A stretch of DNA of 40,670 bases from Anaerolineae bacterium (GCA_023544525.1 JAMJFU010000010.1:1-40670); one strand, 5' to 3'; positions 8,651 to 19,745 are shown, numbered from the stretch's first letter. A program made the numbers and translations. Notes: generated by a model not told the origin, from the letters alone.

Positions 8651-10033
8651 GTGACCACAGGAGAGCGCCGGGCACCGAGCGGCATGACCGCCTTCTGGAT
8701 CGTGTGGGCGGGGCAACTGGTTTCGCTGTTGGGCAGCGGATTGACCCAATTCGCGCTGACCATCTGGCTTTTCCGGGAGACGGGCCAGGCGACCCAGTTG
8801 GCACTCATGGGCGTCTATTTCATGGTCCCCCTGTTGGTCATGAGCCCCGTCGTAGGGGTGATGGTCGACCGCTACGACCGTAAACTGATGATGATGCTCA
8901 GCGACCTGGCTGCTGGCGTGACGACGGTCTTTATCTTTGTCCTCTATGTGACCGGCGGTCTGGAGATCTGGCATCTCTACGTCAATGCCGCCATCAACGG
9001 CCTGTTCCAGGGCTTTCAATGGCCCGCCTACTCGGCCGCGCTGGCGCTGATGGTCCCCAAGAAGGACTATGTGCGGGTCAGCAGCCTGCTAGAGATCGTG
9101 GGGCCGGCCTCGGGCATCGTGTCACCCATCCTGGGTGGAGCGATCATAGGCCTGGGCGATACGGCTGGGTTCGACGGTGTCGCACTCATCATGGTCATCG
9201 ACATTGTAACCTTTGTCGCCGCCATCGGCACGCTGCTGCTCATCTATATCCCCAAGCCGGAGCGCACCACCCCTGTGGGGACTGGGGCAGGTGGCTTTTT
9301 CAAAGAAGCCATCTATGGTTTTCGCTACATCCTCGACCGGCCACCGCTGCTGGCCCTGCAGGGGGTCTTTTTGGTGGGCAATCTCTTCTACACGATAGCC
9401 GCCGGCACCCTGCTGGCGCCGATGATCCTGGCCCGCACCGGCAGCAACGCCCTGATCTTTGGCAGCATGGAGACTGTCGGCGCGGTAGGCATGGTCATTG
9501 GCGGCCTGGTGATTGGGGCCTGGGGTGGGTTCAAGCGGCGCATACACGGCGTGCTGGCAGGCTGGGCGCTGTCGTTCCTCGGGATCTTGATCATAGGCCT
9601 GGGCCGTCCCGAGCCGCCCTGGATGCTGGGCGTGTGGACGGCCGGCATCCTCATCAGTACGCTGGTTGTATCGCTGATCAACGGCTCGAACCAGGCGATC
9701 TGGATGGCCAAGGTCGCCCCTGATGTGCAGGGCCGAGTCTTTTCGACGCGGCGGCTCATTGCCTGGTTCGCCAACCCCCTGGCCAGCCTGATTGCCGGTC
9801 CGCTGGCGGACTATGTGATGGAGCCAGCCATGAGCGAGGGCGGCGCGCTGGTGGGGGTGTTCGGCGGGCTGGTTGGCACAGGCGCGGGCTCGGGCATGTC
9901 GCTGTTGTTTGTGTTCTCGGCGCTGGTGGGCCTCAGCTTCGTCCTCGGTGCATACCTGATCCCCATCGTGCGCGACGTCGAGGACCTGTTGCCCGATCAC
10001 GAGGGTGCCGTCGAGGTTGCGGCTGCCAGCTAG
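8651..10033 (+). CDS. MFS transporter (MFS_3 / macrolide-enterobactin efflux-like)
   Basis: About 12 hydrophobic segments; FWIVWAGQLVSLLGSGLTQFALTIWLFRETGQATQLALM...PLLVMSPVVGVMVDRYDRK; GTG start. Confidence 0.88.
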   Translation: MTTGERRAPSGMTAFWIVWAGQLVSLLGSGLTQFALTIWLFRETGQATQLALMGVYFMVPLLVMSPVVGVMVDRYDRKLMMMLSDLAAGVTTVFIFVLYVTGGLEIWHLYVNAAINGLFQGFQWPAYSAALALMVPKKDYVRVSSLLEIVGPASGIVSPILGGAIIGLGDTAGFDGVALIMVIDIVTFVAAIGTLLLIYIPKPERTTPVGTGAGGFFKEAIYGFRYILDRPPLLALQGVFLVGNLFYTIAAGTLLAPMILARTGSNALIFGSMETVGAVGMVIGGLVIGAWGGFKRRIHGVLAGWALSFLGILIIGLGRPEPPWMLGVWTAGILISTLVVSLINGSNQAIWMAKVAPDVQGRVFSTRRLIAWFANPLASLIAGPLADYVMEPAMSEGGALVGVFGGLVGTGAGSGMSLLFVFSALVGLSFVLGAYLIPIVRDVEDLLPDHEGAVEVAAAS

Positions 10034-10185
10034 CGCCGCGAAGCGCCCTTACAAGTGGAGGCGGTACAGGCGTCATTGCGGGGGTAGTCCGGCCATCGCG
10101 GCATGGGCCGCCTGAGTGACGGGAATGTGCTTGCAGGTCGCGGACGGTTTACGCCGCACATGTAGGGGAGATCAGGTGGAGGCCC

Positions 10186-11127
10186 ATGGACGTCTCGAAG
10201 CTGAAGGTGGCAGTGGTACAGGCGGCACCGGTGCTCTTTGACCGCGATGCTACTTTGGACAAAGCCCGGGAGCTGGTAGCCGGAGCACAGGGCGCGCAAC
10301 TGATCTTGTTCCCCGAGGCCTTTGTGCCTGCCTATCCGCGAGGCCTGAGCTTTGGCACGGTGGTGGGTGGTCGCACCGATGCCGGTCGCCGCCTGTGGCA
10401 GCGCTATTGGGCCAACGCCGTCGATGTGCCTGGACCGGCGACCAAGGCTCTCGGCGAGGCCGCGCGCCAGGTAGCGGCCTACCTGGCCGTAGGCGTAGTG
10501 GAGCGTGACCAGGACTATGGCGGGGGGACGCTGTACTGCACGCTGCTCTACTTTGGTCCCGACGGCCGGCTGCTGGCCAAACACCGCAAGCTCAAGCCGA
10601 CAGGTGCCGAGCGGCTTATCTGGGGCGAAGGCGATGGCAGCACGCTCGCGACGGTGGACACGGCCTTTGGCACCGTGGGTGGCCTGATCTGTTGGGAAAA
10701 CATGATGCCGCTGGCGCGGGCGGCGATGTACGCCAAGGGGGTAGCCATCTATCTGGCGCCCACAGCCGATGCCCGTGACTCCTGGCAGGCCACGCTGCGA
10801 CACATTGCCTGTGAGGGGCGCTGCTTTGTGCTGGGCTGCAACCAGTTCGTGACCAAGGCGATGTATCCTGAGGATTTGGAGGGGCTCGAAGACCTCGCGG
10901 ACCAGCCCGAGATCATATGCCGGGGTGGGAGTGCCATTGTTTCGCCTCTGGGCGAGGTGCTGGCCGGCCCCCTGTGGGATCAAGAGGGCACCCTCTACGC
11001 CGAGCTAGACCTGGGAGCTGTGGTGCGGGCCCGCTTCGATTTCGATCCCATGGGGCACTATGCCCGGCCTGATGTGTTCCGTCTGGTAGTGGACGAGCGG
11101 CCCAAGCCCTCGGTCACGGCCGGGTGA
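10186..11127 (+). CDS. Carbon-nitrogen hydrolase, nitrilase family
   Basis: LILFPEAFVPAYPRG (Glu), KHRKLKPTGAERLIWGEGDG (Lys), GGLICWENMMPLAR (Cys): nitrilase superfamily triad in order. Confidence 0.9.
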   Translation: MDVSKLKVAVVQAAPVLFDRDATLDKARELVAGAQGAQLILFPEAFVPAYPRGLSFGTVVGGRTDAGRRLWQRYWANAVDVPGPATKALGEAARQVAAYLAVGVVERDQDYGGGTLYCTLLYFGPDGRLLAKHRKLKPTGAERLIWGEGDGSTLATVDTAFGTVGGLICWENMMPLARAAMYAKGVAIYLAPTADARDSWQATLRHIACEGRCFVLGCNQFVTKAMYPEDLEGLEDLADQPEIICRGGSAIVSPLGEVLAGPLWDQEGTLYAELDLGAVVRARFDFDPMGHYARPDVFRLVVDERPKPSVTAG

Positions 11128-11141
11128 TCGTACCAACCCAA

Positions 11142-11172
11142 GGCCCCGAGGATCGTTAAGACCCTCGGGGCC
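11142..11172. terminator. GC-rich hairpin, possible bidirectional terminator between convergent genes
   Basis: GGCCCCGAGG (11142-11151) / CCTCGGGGCC (11163-11172); no strong T-run. Confidence 0.5.
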
Positions 11173-11180
11173 GTTGACTT

Positions 11181-11201
11181 GGGCAGGTCGAGGACCTGCC
11201 C
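11181..11201. repeat. Second perfect hairpin, GGGCAGGTC-gag-GACCTGCCC
   Basis: 9-bp perfect inverted repeat, 3-nt loop, followed by tcttat. Confidence 0.65.
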
Positions 11202-11225
11202 TCTTATAGGGGTCGCTCGTGCTCC

Positions 11226-13388
11226 CTACTTTGCCCTGGCAGCCGTCTGGCTGGTGTTGGTGGCGGTTGTCAGCGAGTTATGCAGCAAGGCCTTGTAGTT
11301 GCGGACCTTGGGCCACTCGCCCATGACCAGCGAGTCCTCCAGTGCCGAGAGATACTGGACTGCGTATCCCGTGTACAGCCCGGGTGCATAGATGACGTGT
11401 TTGAACCAGGAGCGATCCGGCAGGCCCTTTGCCTGGGTCAGATCCCTCTCCAGGCGGATGAACTTGTCGTTGATTAAGACCACCGTCCCTTCCAGGTCCT
11501 GCGGGAGGGAGGGGTTGCTGTCCAGAATCTCCGCTGCCCTGGCTTCCGCCTCCGTGGCTGTCGCCTGCCATGCCTGAGCCTGCTGCATCTCCCGGCCAAA
11601 GTCGACCATCACCTCCCCGTACAGGTCGATCTGCAGGTTATTCAGGCGGTCGAGGTAGCCAGAGATCTCGCCTGCATACTTGCTGTACTCGAAAGGCAGG
11701 ATGTTTGCATTGGCCAGGCGGAGCGCCGCCAGGCCGGCCACCCGCGCAGCAGCCGCGTGGTGCAGGTAGCCGGGATCACCCCAGTTCTCCATGAAGTAAA
11801 GGTCGTCGTAGGCACTGTGATACACGCCGCCCGGTGAGCCAAAGCCCATGCTGATGGACGGGACCCCGAGAAAGTCGAGAAAGACCGAGTAGTCGGAGCC
11901 ACCGCCCAACCGGCCGATGCGCGGCACGTTTCCTCCCTGGCGGGCAGACCAGTCATCATAGACCGAGGCACCCGGGGTGCGTGGCTCTTCGACTTCTTTG
12001 GTCACATCGTAGAGGAGTTGGTCCAGGGCTGGTACGGCCGAGGCACTGAAGTACTGGCCGCCCCCCGCGCCATCCAGGTTGATGTAGGCCACGGCATTCT
12101 TGCGTAGCTCTTGCTGGAACTCCTCGCCCCACTCGGTGGAGCCCAGGAGACCGTACTCCTCGCCGTCCCAGCCGGCCAGCACGATGGTGCGCTCGGGCTG
12201 CCAGCCCTCTTGCATGAGCTGAGACAGGGCGCGGGCCATCTCCATGACTACGATGTAGCCGCTGTTGCTGTCATTGGTGCCGTAGGTCCATCCGTCGCGG
12301 TGGGCACCGGCGATGACCCATTGGTCAGGATACTTGGTCCCCGGGATCTTGACCACGATATCCCAGATGGGTGCGATCTCGTAGTCGATCTCCAGGTTCA
12401 GGTGGACCGTGGCCGGGCCAGGTCCCAGGTGGTAGGTGAAGGGCAGGGCTCCCTGCCACTCGGCTGGTGCCTCGGGTCCGCCCATGGCCTCCAACAGCGG
12501 TGCGGCCTGGCCGTAGGCCAGCGGCGTGGTGGGCACCCCCTGCGGCAGGTTGCTCGCCCTCTCTGGGGGCAGGCGACGTGCGTTCTCAGTGGAGGCCCAG
12601 CCTGGGGTCAGTGGATCGCCGACGTAGTCAAAGATGTAAAGGATGCTGCCGCGCTGGATCGCATCGTCCGGGCGCCAGGGACCGTCCGGGTAGACCGGCC
12701 CGCGCACAAAGCCGTCGTCGGCCGGATCGGAGAAGAGGATCAGCCCGGCTGCGCCATGCTCGTAGGCTACCTTGGCCTTGACGCCGCGAAAAACGCCTCC
12801 ATAGCGGGCGATGGCGATCTTGCCCTCTACGTCGATCCCCAGGCCCTCGAGGAGCGCGTAATCTTCGGGCACGCCATAGTTGACGTATACCAGCTCGGCC
12901 GTCACCTCTCCCGCCGGGGAGTAGGCATTGTAGCCGACGACGACGTCGTCAAAGTTCTCGTGCCACGGCCAGCCGTTTTCCTTGACCTTGGCCGTGTACG
13001 CGCTGGGTGCCACCATTTCTACCGAAATGTTCCTGGGAACAGAGAGGTAGACATAGTAGGTCACCAACTCGGGTTCGAGGCCGTATTCGCGCAGTTTGTC
13101 CATCGAGTACTGCACATTCTGCCAGTCACCGTCCGTGCTGACCAGCGTGGGGTGTGAAGTCAAGGCGATGCTGTGCTCGCTTGCTACGTTGGGATCGGGA
13201 ATGGCTTGGAACAGGCTCTCATATTCACGTTCCCAGGTGGACTGTTCCATCGTAAAGCCCGGCAAGCGCGGCGGATCTTGCGCCATAACCGGGCTGATGG
13301 TTACCGGCTGCCACAACAGTGCGAGCAGCACGGCGATTGTCAGGACCAGAGCGGGAATCGTCCCGCGGCGTTTCGTTTGGTTGTGCAT
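11226..13388 (-). CDS. Secreted M28 family metallopeptidase with PA domain (glutamate carboxypeptidase II-like)
   Basis: Signal peptide; PA insert GKIAIARYGGVFRGVKAKVAYEHGAAGLILFSDP; M28 motifs VIAGAHRDGWTYGTNDSNSG, VLAGWDGEEYGLLGSTEW, GSDYSVFLDFLGVPSISMGF...YHSAYDD. Confidence 0.93.
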   Translation of the reverse strand: MHNQTKRRGTIPALVLTIAVLLALLWQPVTISPVMAQDPPRLPGFTMEQSTWEREYESLFQAIPDPNVASEHSIALTSHPTLVSTDGDWQNVQYSMDKLREYGLEPELVTYYVYLSVPRNISVEMVAPSAYTAKVKENGWPWHENFDDVVVGYNAYSPAGEVTAELVYVNYGVPEDYALLEGLGIDVEGKIAIARYGGVFRGVKAKVAYEHGAAGLILFSDPADDGFVRGPVYPDGPWRPDDAIQRGSILYIFDYVGDPLTPGWASTENARRLPPERASNLPQGVPTTPLAYGQAAPLLEAMGGPEAPAEWQGALPFTYHLGPGPATVHLNLEIDYEIAPIWDIVVKIPGTKYPDQWVIAGAHRDGWTYGTNDSNSGYIVVMEMARALSQLMQEGWQPERTIVLAGWDGEEYGLLGSTEWGEEFQQELRKNAVAYINLDGAGGGQYFSASAVPALDQLLYDVTKEVEEPRTPGASVYDDWSARQGGNVPRIGRLGGGSDYSVFLDFLGVPSISMGFGSPGGVYHSAYDDLYFMENWGDPGYLHHAAAARVAGLAALRLANANILPFEYSKYAGEISGYLDRLNNLQIDLYGEVMVDFGREMQQAQAWQATATEAEARAAEILDSNPSLPQDLEGTVVLINDKFIRLERDLTQAKGLPDRSWFKHVIYAPGLYTGYAVQYLSALEDSLVMGEWPKVRNYKALLHNSLTTATNTSQTAARAK

Positions 13389-13878
13389 GTTCCTCTCCTT
13401 TTCTGAAAAGGGTTAGGACTTTGTCGAGCCAAAGCTGCAGGGTAGATACACGTTCGGAGACTGCAAGATGCACTCGTCTCCAGCCAAGGACCGTGCTATC
13501 CGGGGTTCAACCTCCTTTCTAGCCAATGTCGGCCGGCCCATCTTGTCCATGGGCAGAGGTGCCATCGGGACGGGTGCTATGGAGGATACGGGTGACAGGG
13601 TCTGGAAAGTGGGGAGGCCGCCGATATCCTGTAGGATTCGAGCCGGCTTTGTGACAGTTGCGCAAGCAGCAGATGCGTTGCTGCCAGGAAGCAGAATAGG
13701 AGTTCTGCCTCGGGAACCATTCTACCGCCACCTTGACCGGAAGTCAATAGCTCGTCTTGTAGTCATAGGGCAAGCGTCGCCCTTTCGTCAGATAAGGACC
13801 CCTGATATTGGGATCCGGCGCGATCCGGCTCACGCAGGCCGGGTTCATCGGCACAAATACGGCCAGCGAGGGACGATT

Positions 13879-13906
13879 TTGAGGGCGCTTGCCCTCGTGG
13901 TATAAT
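13879..13906 (+). promoter_or_regulatory. Promoter TTGAGG-16 bp-TATAAT upstream of iorA
   Basis: TTGAGG 13879-13884, TATAAT 13901-13906. Confidence 0.5.
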
Positions 13907-13938
13907 CCACCCTACAGCACCAACGGAGGTGAATGCCC

Positions 13939-15744
13939 ATGAGACGATTGTTATCAGGAAACGAAGCAGTGGCCCGGGGGGCTTGGGAGGCAGGCGTTGC
14001 CGTTGCCTCGGCCTATCCCGGCACCCCCAGCACCGAAATCCTGGAGAATTTCGCCCGCTATCCCAACGTCTATGCCGAGTGGGCACCCAACGAGAAGGTG
14101 GCCGTCGACGTGGCGGTGGGTGCCGCCTATGCAGGCCGGCGGTCGCTGGCGACCATGAAGCATGTGGGCGTCAACGTGGCGGCCGACTCTGTCTTTTACG
14201 CCTCCATGACCGGCATGGAAGCAGGCATGGTGATCGTCACAGCCGACGATCCGGATATGCATTCCTCGCAGAATGAACAGGACAACCGCCGCTACGCCAA
14301 GTTCGCCCGCATCCCGTGCCTAGAGCCGTCCGACAGCCAGGAGGCCAAGGACATGGTGGCCGCGGCACTGGCCATCAGTGAGCAGTTCGATACCCCGGTC
14401 TTTTTGCGGCTTACGACCCGCATCTGCCACTCCAGCACCGCCGTGGAGCTGGGGGAGCAGGTCCCCCAGGCGCCAGCCAGCGCCAGGTTCCCCCGCAACC
14501 CAACCAAGTATGTCATGGTCCCGGGCAATGCCCGCAAAAAGCACCCGGTGATCGAAGAGCGGATGGAGCTGGTAGCCCAGTTTGCCGAGACCTTCCCCTT
14601 CAACCGCATCGAGTGGGGCGACATGGAGGGTGGCGAGGGGAAACTTGGGATTGTGACCTGCGGTGTGTCCTACCAGTATGCCAAGGAAGTCTTTCCCAAT
14701 GCCTCTGTACTACGCCTGGGCCTGACTTATCCCCTGCCGCCCGAGCTTGTGAGGGAGTTTGCCTCCAGGGTGGACCGGCTGATCGTAATCGAAGAGCTAG
14801 ATCCCTTCCTGGAAGAAGAGATCAAGCTGATGGGCATCCACTGCGAGGGCAAGAGCATCTTCCCCATGCTGGGCGAGTTCGATCCGCGGGTGGTCCGCGA
14901 GAGTGCCATCGAGGCCGGGCTGCTGCCCGCGTCGGCCCACGTGCCCGTGGCCGAGCTGGACAAGCCCGAGATCCCGCCGCGGCCACCTGTCCTCTGCCCC
15001 GGCTGTCCCCACCGTGCAGTGTTTCACGTGCTCAACAAGCGCAAGGTGCCGGTGACGGGCGACATTGGCTGCTATACGCTGGGCCTGCTGCCACCCCTGT
15101 CAGCCATCCATACCTGCGGTTGCATGGGCGCTGGCATTGGCCAGGCACATGGCGCCGACAAGGCCGGCATCGGCGAGCGGATGGTAGCCGTGATCGGCGA
15201 CTCGACCTTTTTCCATACCGGCATGCCAGCGCTGGCCAACGTCGCCTATAACCGCAGCAACGTGGTCACCATTATCCTGGACAACCGTATCACCGGTATG
15301 ACGGGACACCAGCAGAACCCCGGCACGGGCTACACCCTGCAGATGGAAGAGGTGCCTCCTCTGGAGCTGGAGCCGCTGGTGCGGGCCCTGGGCATTGAGC
15401 GGGTCAAGACGGTCCCGGCCTTTGATGTCAAGGCGCTGGACGAGACCATAAAGGAATATCTGAAAGCCGAGGGACCCAGCGTACTGATCGCCCGCGACGA
15501 GTGTGCCCTGTTGCCCAGCGCCCGGCGCAGGTGGCTGCCACTGCGGGTGGTGGCCGACAAGTGCAACGGCTGCACCATGTGCTTCCGCATCGGCTGCCCG
15601 GCCATCCTCAAGAGCGACGAGCTGGACGGTAAGACGCAGCGACCCAAGGCCCGCATCGACCCCTCATTGTGTACCGGCTGCGAGGTCTGCGCCCAGGTCT
15701 GCCCTCGGGATGCGATCCTGTTCCGGGCTCAGGTTGAGGCTTAG
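13939..15744 (+). CDS. iorA: Indolepyruvate ferredoxin oxidoreductase alpha subunit
   Basis: LLSGNEAVARGAWEAGVAVASAYPGTPSTEI..., TPP-binding GDIGCYTLG...GDSTFFHTG, C-terminal 2x[4Fe-4S] CNGCTMCFRIGCPAI / CTGCEVCAQVCP; upstream in-frame ATG at 13933 also possible. Confidence 0.94.
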   Translation: MRRLLSGNEAVARGAWEAGVAVASAYPGTPSTEILENFARYPNVYAEWAPNEKVAVDVAVGAAYAGRRSLATMKHVGVNVAADSVFYASMTGMEAGMVIVTADDPDMHSSQNEQDNRRYAKFARIPCLEPSDSQEAKDMVAAALAISEQFDTPVFLRLTTRICHSSTAVELGEQVPQAPASARFPRNPTKYVMVPGNARKKHPVIEERMELVAQFAETFPFNRIEWGDMEGGEGKLGIVTCGVSYQYAKEVFPNASVLRLGLTYPLPPELVREFASRVDRLIVIEELDPFLEEEIKLMGIHCEGKSIFPMLGEFDPRVVRESAIEAGLLPASAHVPVAELDKPEIPPRPPVLCPGCPHRAVFHVLNKRKVPVTGDIGCYTLGLLPPLSAIHTCGCMGAGIGQAHGADKAGIGERMVAVIGDSTFFHTGMPALANVAYNRSNVVTIILDNRITGMTGHQQNPGTGYTLQMEEVPPLELEPLVRALGIERVKTVPAFDVKALDETIKEYLKAEGPSVLIARDECALLPSARRRWLPLRVVADKCNGCTMCFRIGCPAILKSDELDGKTQRPKARIDPSLCTGCEVCAQVCPRDAILFRAQVEA

Positions 15745-15753
15745 GAGACTGGC

Positions 15754-16344
15754 ATGAACAAGAGCTACAATTTCCTGCTCGCCGGCGTTGGCGGCCAGGG
15801 CACGATCCTGGCCAGCGATGTACTGTCGGAAGTGGCGCTGGCGGCAGGCTATGACGTCAAAAAGTCGGAGGTCCACGGCATGGCCCAGCGGGGTGGCAGT
15901 GTCAACACCCACGTACGCTGGGATGCAGAGCGCGTGTACTCGCCGCTCATCGGCCTGGGAGAAGCGGATGTACTCTTGGTTTTCGAAGAGGCCGAGGCGC
16001 TGCGCTATGCCGAATATCTGAAGCCTGGCGGCGCGGCCATCGTCAACCGCGAGACCATCGAGCCGATCACTGTTACCTCCGGCGGGGCGCGCTATCCAAC
16101 GGAGGACGAGGTACGGGCCTTGTACCGTGACCTCGCCGGACGCTTTCACCTCATCCCCGGCTCGGCCCTCGCCGAAGAGATGGGCAACGCCCGGGCGGGC
16201 AACGTGGTGCTGCTCGGGGCGCTTTCGACGCTGCTAGACGTACCGGCCGAGACCTGGCTGGAGGTGATCGAAGGGCGGGTGCCACCAAAGTATGTAGAGC
16301 TTAACCGGCAGGCCTTTCTCAAGGGCCGTCAGGCGATGGAGTAG
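15754..16344 (+). CDS. iorB: Indolepyruvate oxidoreductase beta subunit
   Basis: NFLLAGVGGQGTILASDVLSEVALAAGYDVKKSEVHGMAQRGGSVNTHVRW. Confidence 0.94.
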   Translation: MNKSYNFLLAGVGGQGTILASDVLSEVALAAGYDVKKSEVHGMAQRGGSVNTHVRWDAERVYSPLIGLGEADVLLVFEEAEALRYAEYLKPGGAAIVNRETIEPITVTSGGARYPTEDEVRALYRDLAGRFHLIPGSALAEEMGNARAGNVVLLGALSTLLDVPAETWLEVIEGRVPPKYVELNRQAFLKGRQAME

Positions 16345-16408
16345 CTGGCATCGAGGAACCGCGCTGAAGGTCTGGGAGATGCCCTGCTGAGGGGCTGTTG
16401 GTAAAAAG

Positions 16409-16458
16409 AAAACCCCCAGAAGGTGTGTGAACCTCTGGTTCACGTGCCTTCCGGGGGT
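16409..16458. terminator. Hairpin between convergent iorB and the ferredoxin gene
   Basis: AAcccccagAAGG...TGAACC-tct-GGTTCA...CCTTccgggggt, preceded by aaaaagaaaa (T-run for the minus strand). Confidence 0.65.
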
Positions 16459-16471
16459 CGTTCGCTAGGGC

Positions 16472-16639
16472 TTATTGCTCGACGATGGCCTCGCTGGGGC
16501 ACTCGTCGAGGCAGCTCAGGCACTCGATGCAGATCTCCTGGTCGATGACGTACTTGCCATCGCCTTCGTGGATGGCACCCTCCGGGCAGACCTCCGCGCA
16601 GGAGCCGCATTCGATGCATTCGTCAGTGATGATCACCAT
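16472..16639 (-). CDS. 2x[4Fe-4S] ferredoxin, 55 aa
   Basis: Minus strand reads MVIITDECIECGSCAEVCPEGAIHEGDGKYVIDQEICIECLSCLDECPSEAIVEQ*; two CxxCxxCxxxCP motifs; below the ORF-track length cut-off. Confidence 0.93.
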   Translation of the reverse strand: MVIITDECIECGSCAEVCPEGAIHEGDGKYVIDQEICIECLSCLDECPSEAIVEQ

Positions 16640-16695
16640 GGCTCAGAAACCTCCTTGTTTCCTCTAGAATACTCGCCAGCGGTGGCGGTGGCTCA

Positions 16696-16723
16696 ATTAT
16701 ACCTCGATCTCTGCCAGCGTCAA
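16696..16723 (-). promoter_or_regulatory. Ferredoxin promoter TTGACG-16 bp-TATAAT (minus strand)
   Basis: Reverse complement of cgtcaa (16718-16723) and attata (16696-16701). Confidence 0.6.
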
Positions 16724-16806
16724 CTCGGTGGACGGCCTCTGTAGCACGGGCGCAGGCGCCAAGGCTTGGCCTGCTCCCGATTATGGCTGCTTCAGGGTCT
16801 GTCATA

Positions 16807-17172
16807 ATGGCCAAGCCCCTCGAGCTCGGAGTGGCCCAGGTCCATTCGTTCGACAGCAACCCGGCCGTCTATGCCGCCGACAAGGACTTTTTGTCGCTGG
16901 ATCTGACAGCGGGTGAGCGGGTTATGGTGCGGGTGACAAGCCTGACCAACACATTGACCCTGCTGGAGCTGTACGATGGGCAGGGGCATCTCCTCAGCCC
17001 GGTGGGCGAGACCCAACTGAGCTGGAAGCCAACGGAGGACGCGACCTATATCGTGGGCATCAGCCCGCTTACATCAACCTTTGGCTGCGCCGCCGACGTT
17101 GGCTATGTGGTTGTGGCCGAAATACCAGAGATCCGGACGGTCTATCTGCCGCTTACGATGAGGAACTACTGA
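16807..17172 (+). CDS. Small surface-type protein or orphan C-terminal fragment with YLPL tail
   Basis: MAKPLELGVAQVHSFDSNPAVYAADKDFLSLDLTAGERVMVRVTSL... PPC-like beta-domain ending VYLPLTMRNY; no signal peptide seen. Confidence 0.5.
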   Translation: MAKPLELGVAQVHSFDSNPAVYAADKDFLSLDLTAGERVMVRVTSLTNTLTLLELYDGQGHLLSPVGETQLSWKPTEDATYIVGISPLTSTFGCAADVGYVVVAEIPEIRTVYLPLTMRNY

Positions 17173-17179
17173 TCCTCTC

Positions 17180-17279
17180 ATACTGGACCAGTCTTGATCA
17201 GATGCAGAGGTCTTTCTAGCAGCTCTAACGCACATGGTATAGCGCAGTATCTGGCATCGGACAAAGACTGGTCCAGTAT
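17180..17279. repeat. 16-bp perfect inverted repeat pair, 68-bp spacer
   Basis: ATACTGGACCAGTCTT (17180-17195) vs AAGACTGGTCCAGTAT (17264-17279). Confidence 0.85.
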
Positions 17280-17324
17280 CGCAGTATGCACCGGCTCGGC
17301 GTTCTGGTGTGCTGTGCGGCTAGC

Positions 17325-17353
17325 TTGTCTTTTGGGCCCGATTCGTTTATAAT
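17325..17353 (+). promoter_or_regulatory. Promoter for glmS ribozyme-glmS transcript, TTGTCT-17 bp-TATAAT
   Basis: TTGTCT 17325-17330, TATAAT 17348-17353. Confidence 0.65.
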
Positions 17354-17455
17354 GGTCCCACTGAGACGCAAGCTGGGCGCTCGCCCGCACCTGGGGAAAG
17401 GAGGTCACCAGCCAGGAGAGACACCCACTTACAGGTACATCACCTGGGGAAGACA

Positions 17456-17670
17456 GCGCCAGGACCTGGTCGCCACTACAGGCGGCGAGGTTGACGAGGA
17501 GGAGGTTCCCCGTCTCACGGCGGGGCTAACGCCGGCCATCCCCCGATGGCCGGGCGGAAAATCGACAGATCGGCGGATGCCTCCCGGGCCAGACCATAGC
17601 CCGTATCTTTCCCTCCAGAAGACACACGCGCCGTACAAAACCGCCGGGTGACCGGCGGCACAAAGGGCCG
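17456..17670 (+). ncRNA. glmS ribozyme: glmS self-cleaving ribozyme/riboswitch
   Basis: Core matches the known glmS ribozyme: A|GCGCCaGgAC, GTTGACGAGGaGGAGGTT, ATCGA...ATCGGCGGATGCCTCCCGG, and P4-like ACCGCCGGGTGACCGGCGGcACAAAG; lies directly upstream of glmS. 3' end approximate. Confidence 0.9.
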
Positions 17671-17795
17671 CGCTGATGGTCACGATGGCCAGCGTTACGC
17701 TGGCAGCAGAACGCAAGCCGCCTATCTCCCCTTCCTCACTGCGACTCCCCGGGCCGGGCTTGCGACGCACCTATCTTCCGCAAGGAGGGAAGCCC

Positions 17796-19655
<1,860 letters not shown>

Positions 19656-19704
19656 GCGGCCTCCGAATAGGGTACGGGCGCACGGCTGCGCACCCCACAA
19701 AGAC

Positions 19705-19745
19705 TCAGGGCAGACGGCGTATCACGCCGTCTGCCCTGATATTTT
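19705..19745 (+). terminator. glmS rho-independent terminator
   Basis: TCAGGGCAGACGGCGT-atc-ACGCCGTCTGCCCTGA followed by TATTTT. Confidence 0.9.

Noticed and set aside
12111-13157. 348-aa plus-strand ORF
   Set aside because: Antisense shadow of the M28 peptidase
17180-17279. IS element bounded by the inverted repeats
   Set aside because: Only 68 bp between the arms and no transposase ORF
17286-17651. 121-aa plus-strand ORF
   Set aside because: Overlaps the glmS promoter and ribozyme; sequence constraint is explained by the RNA
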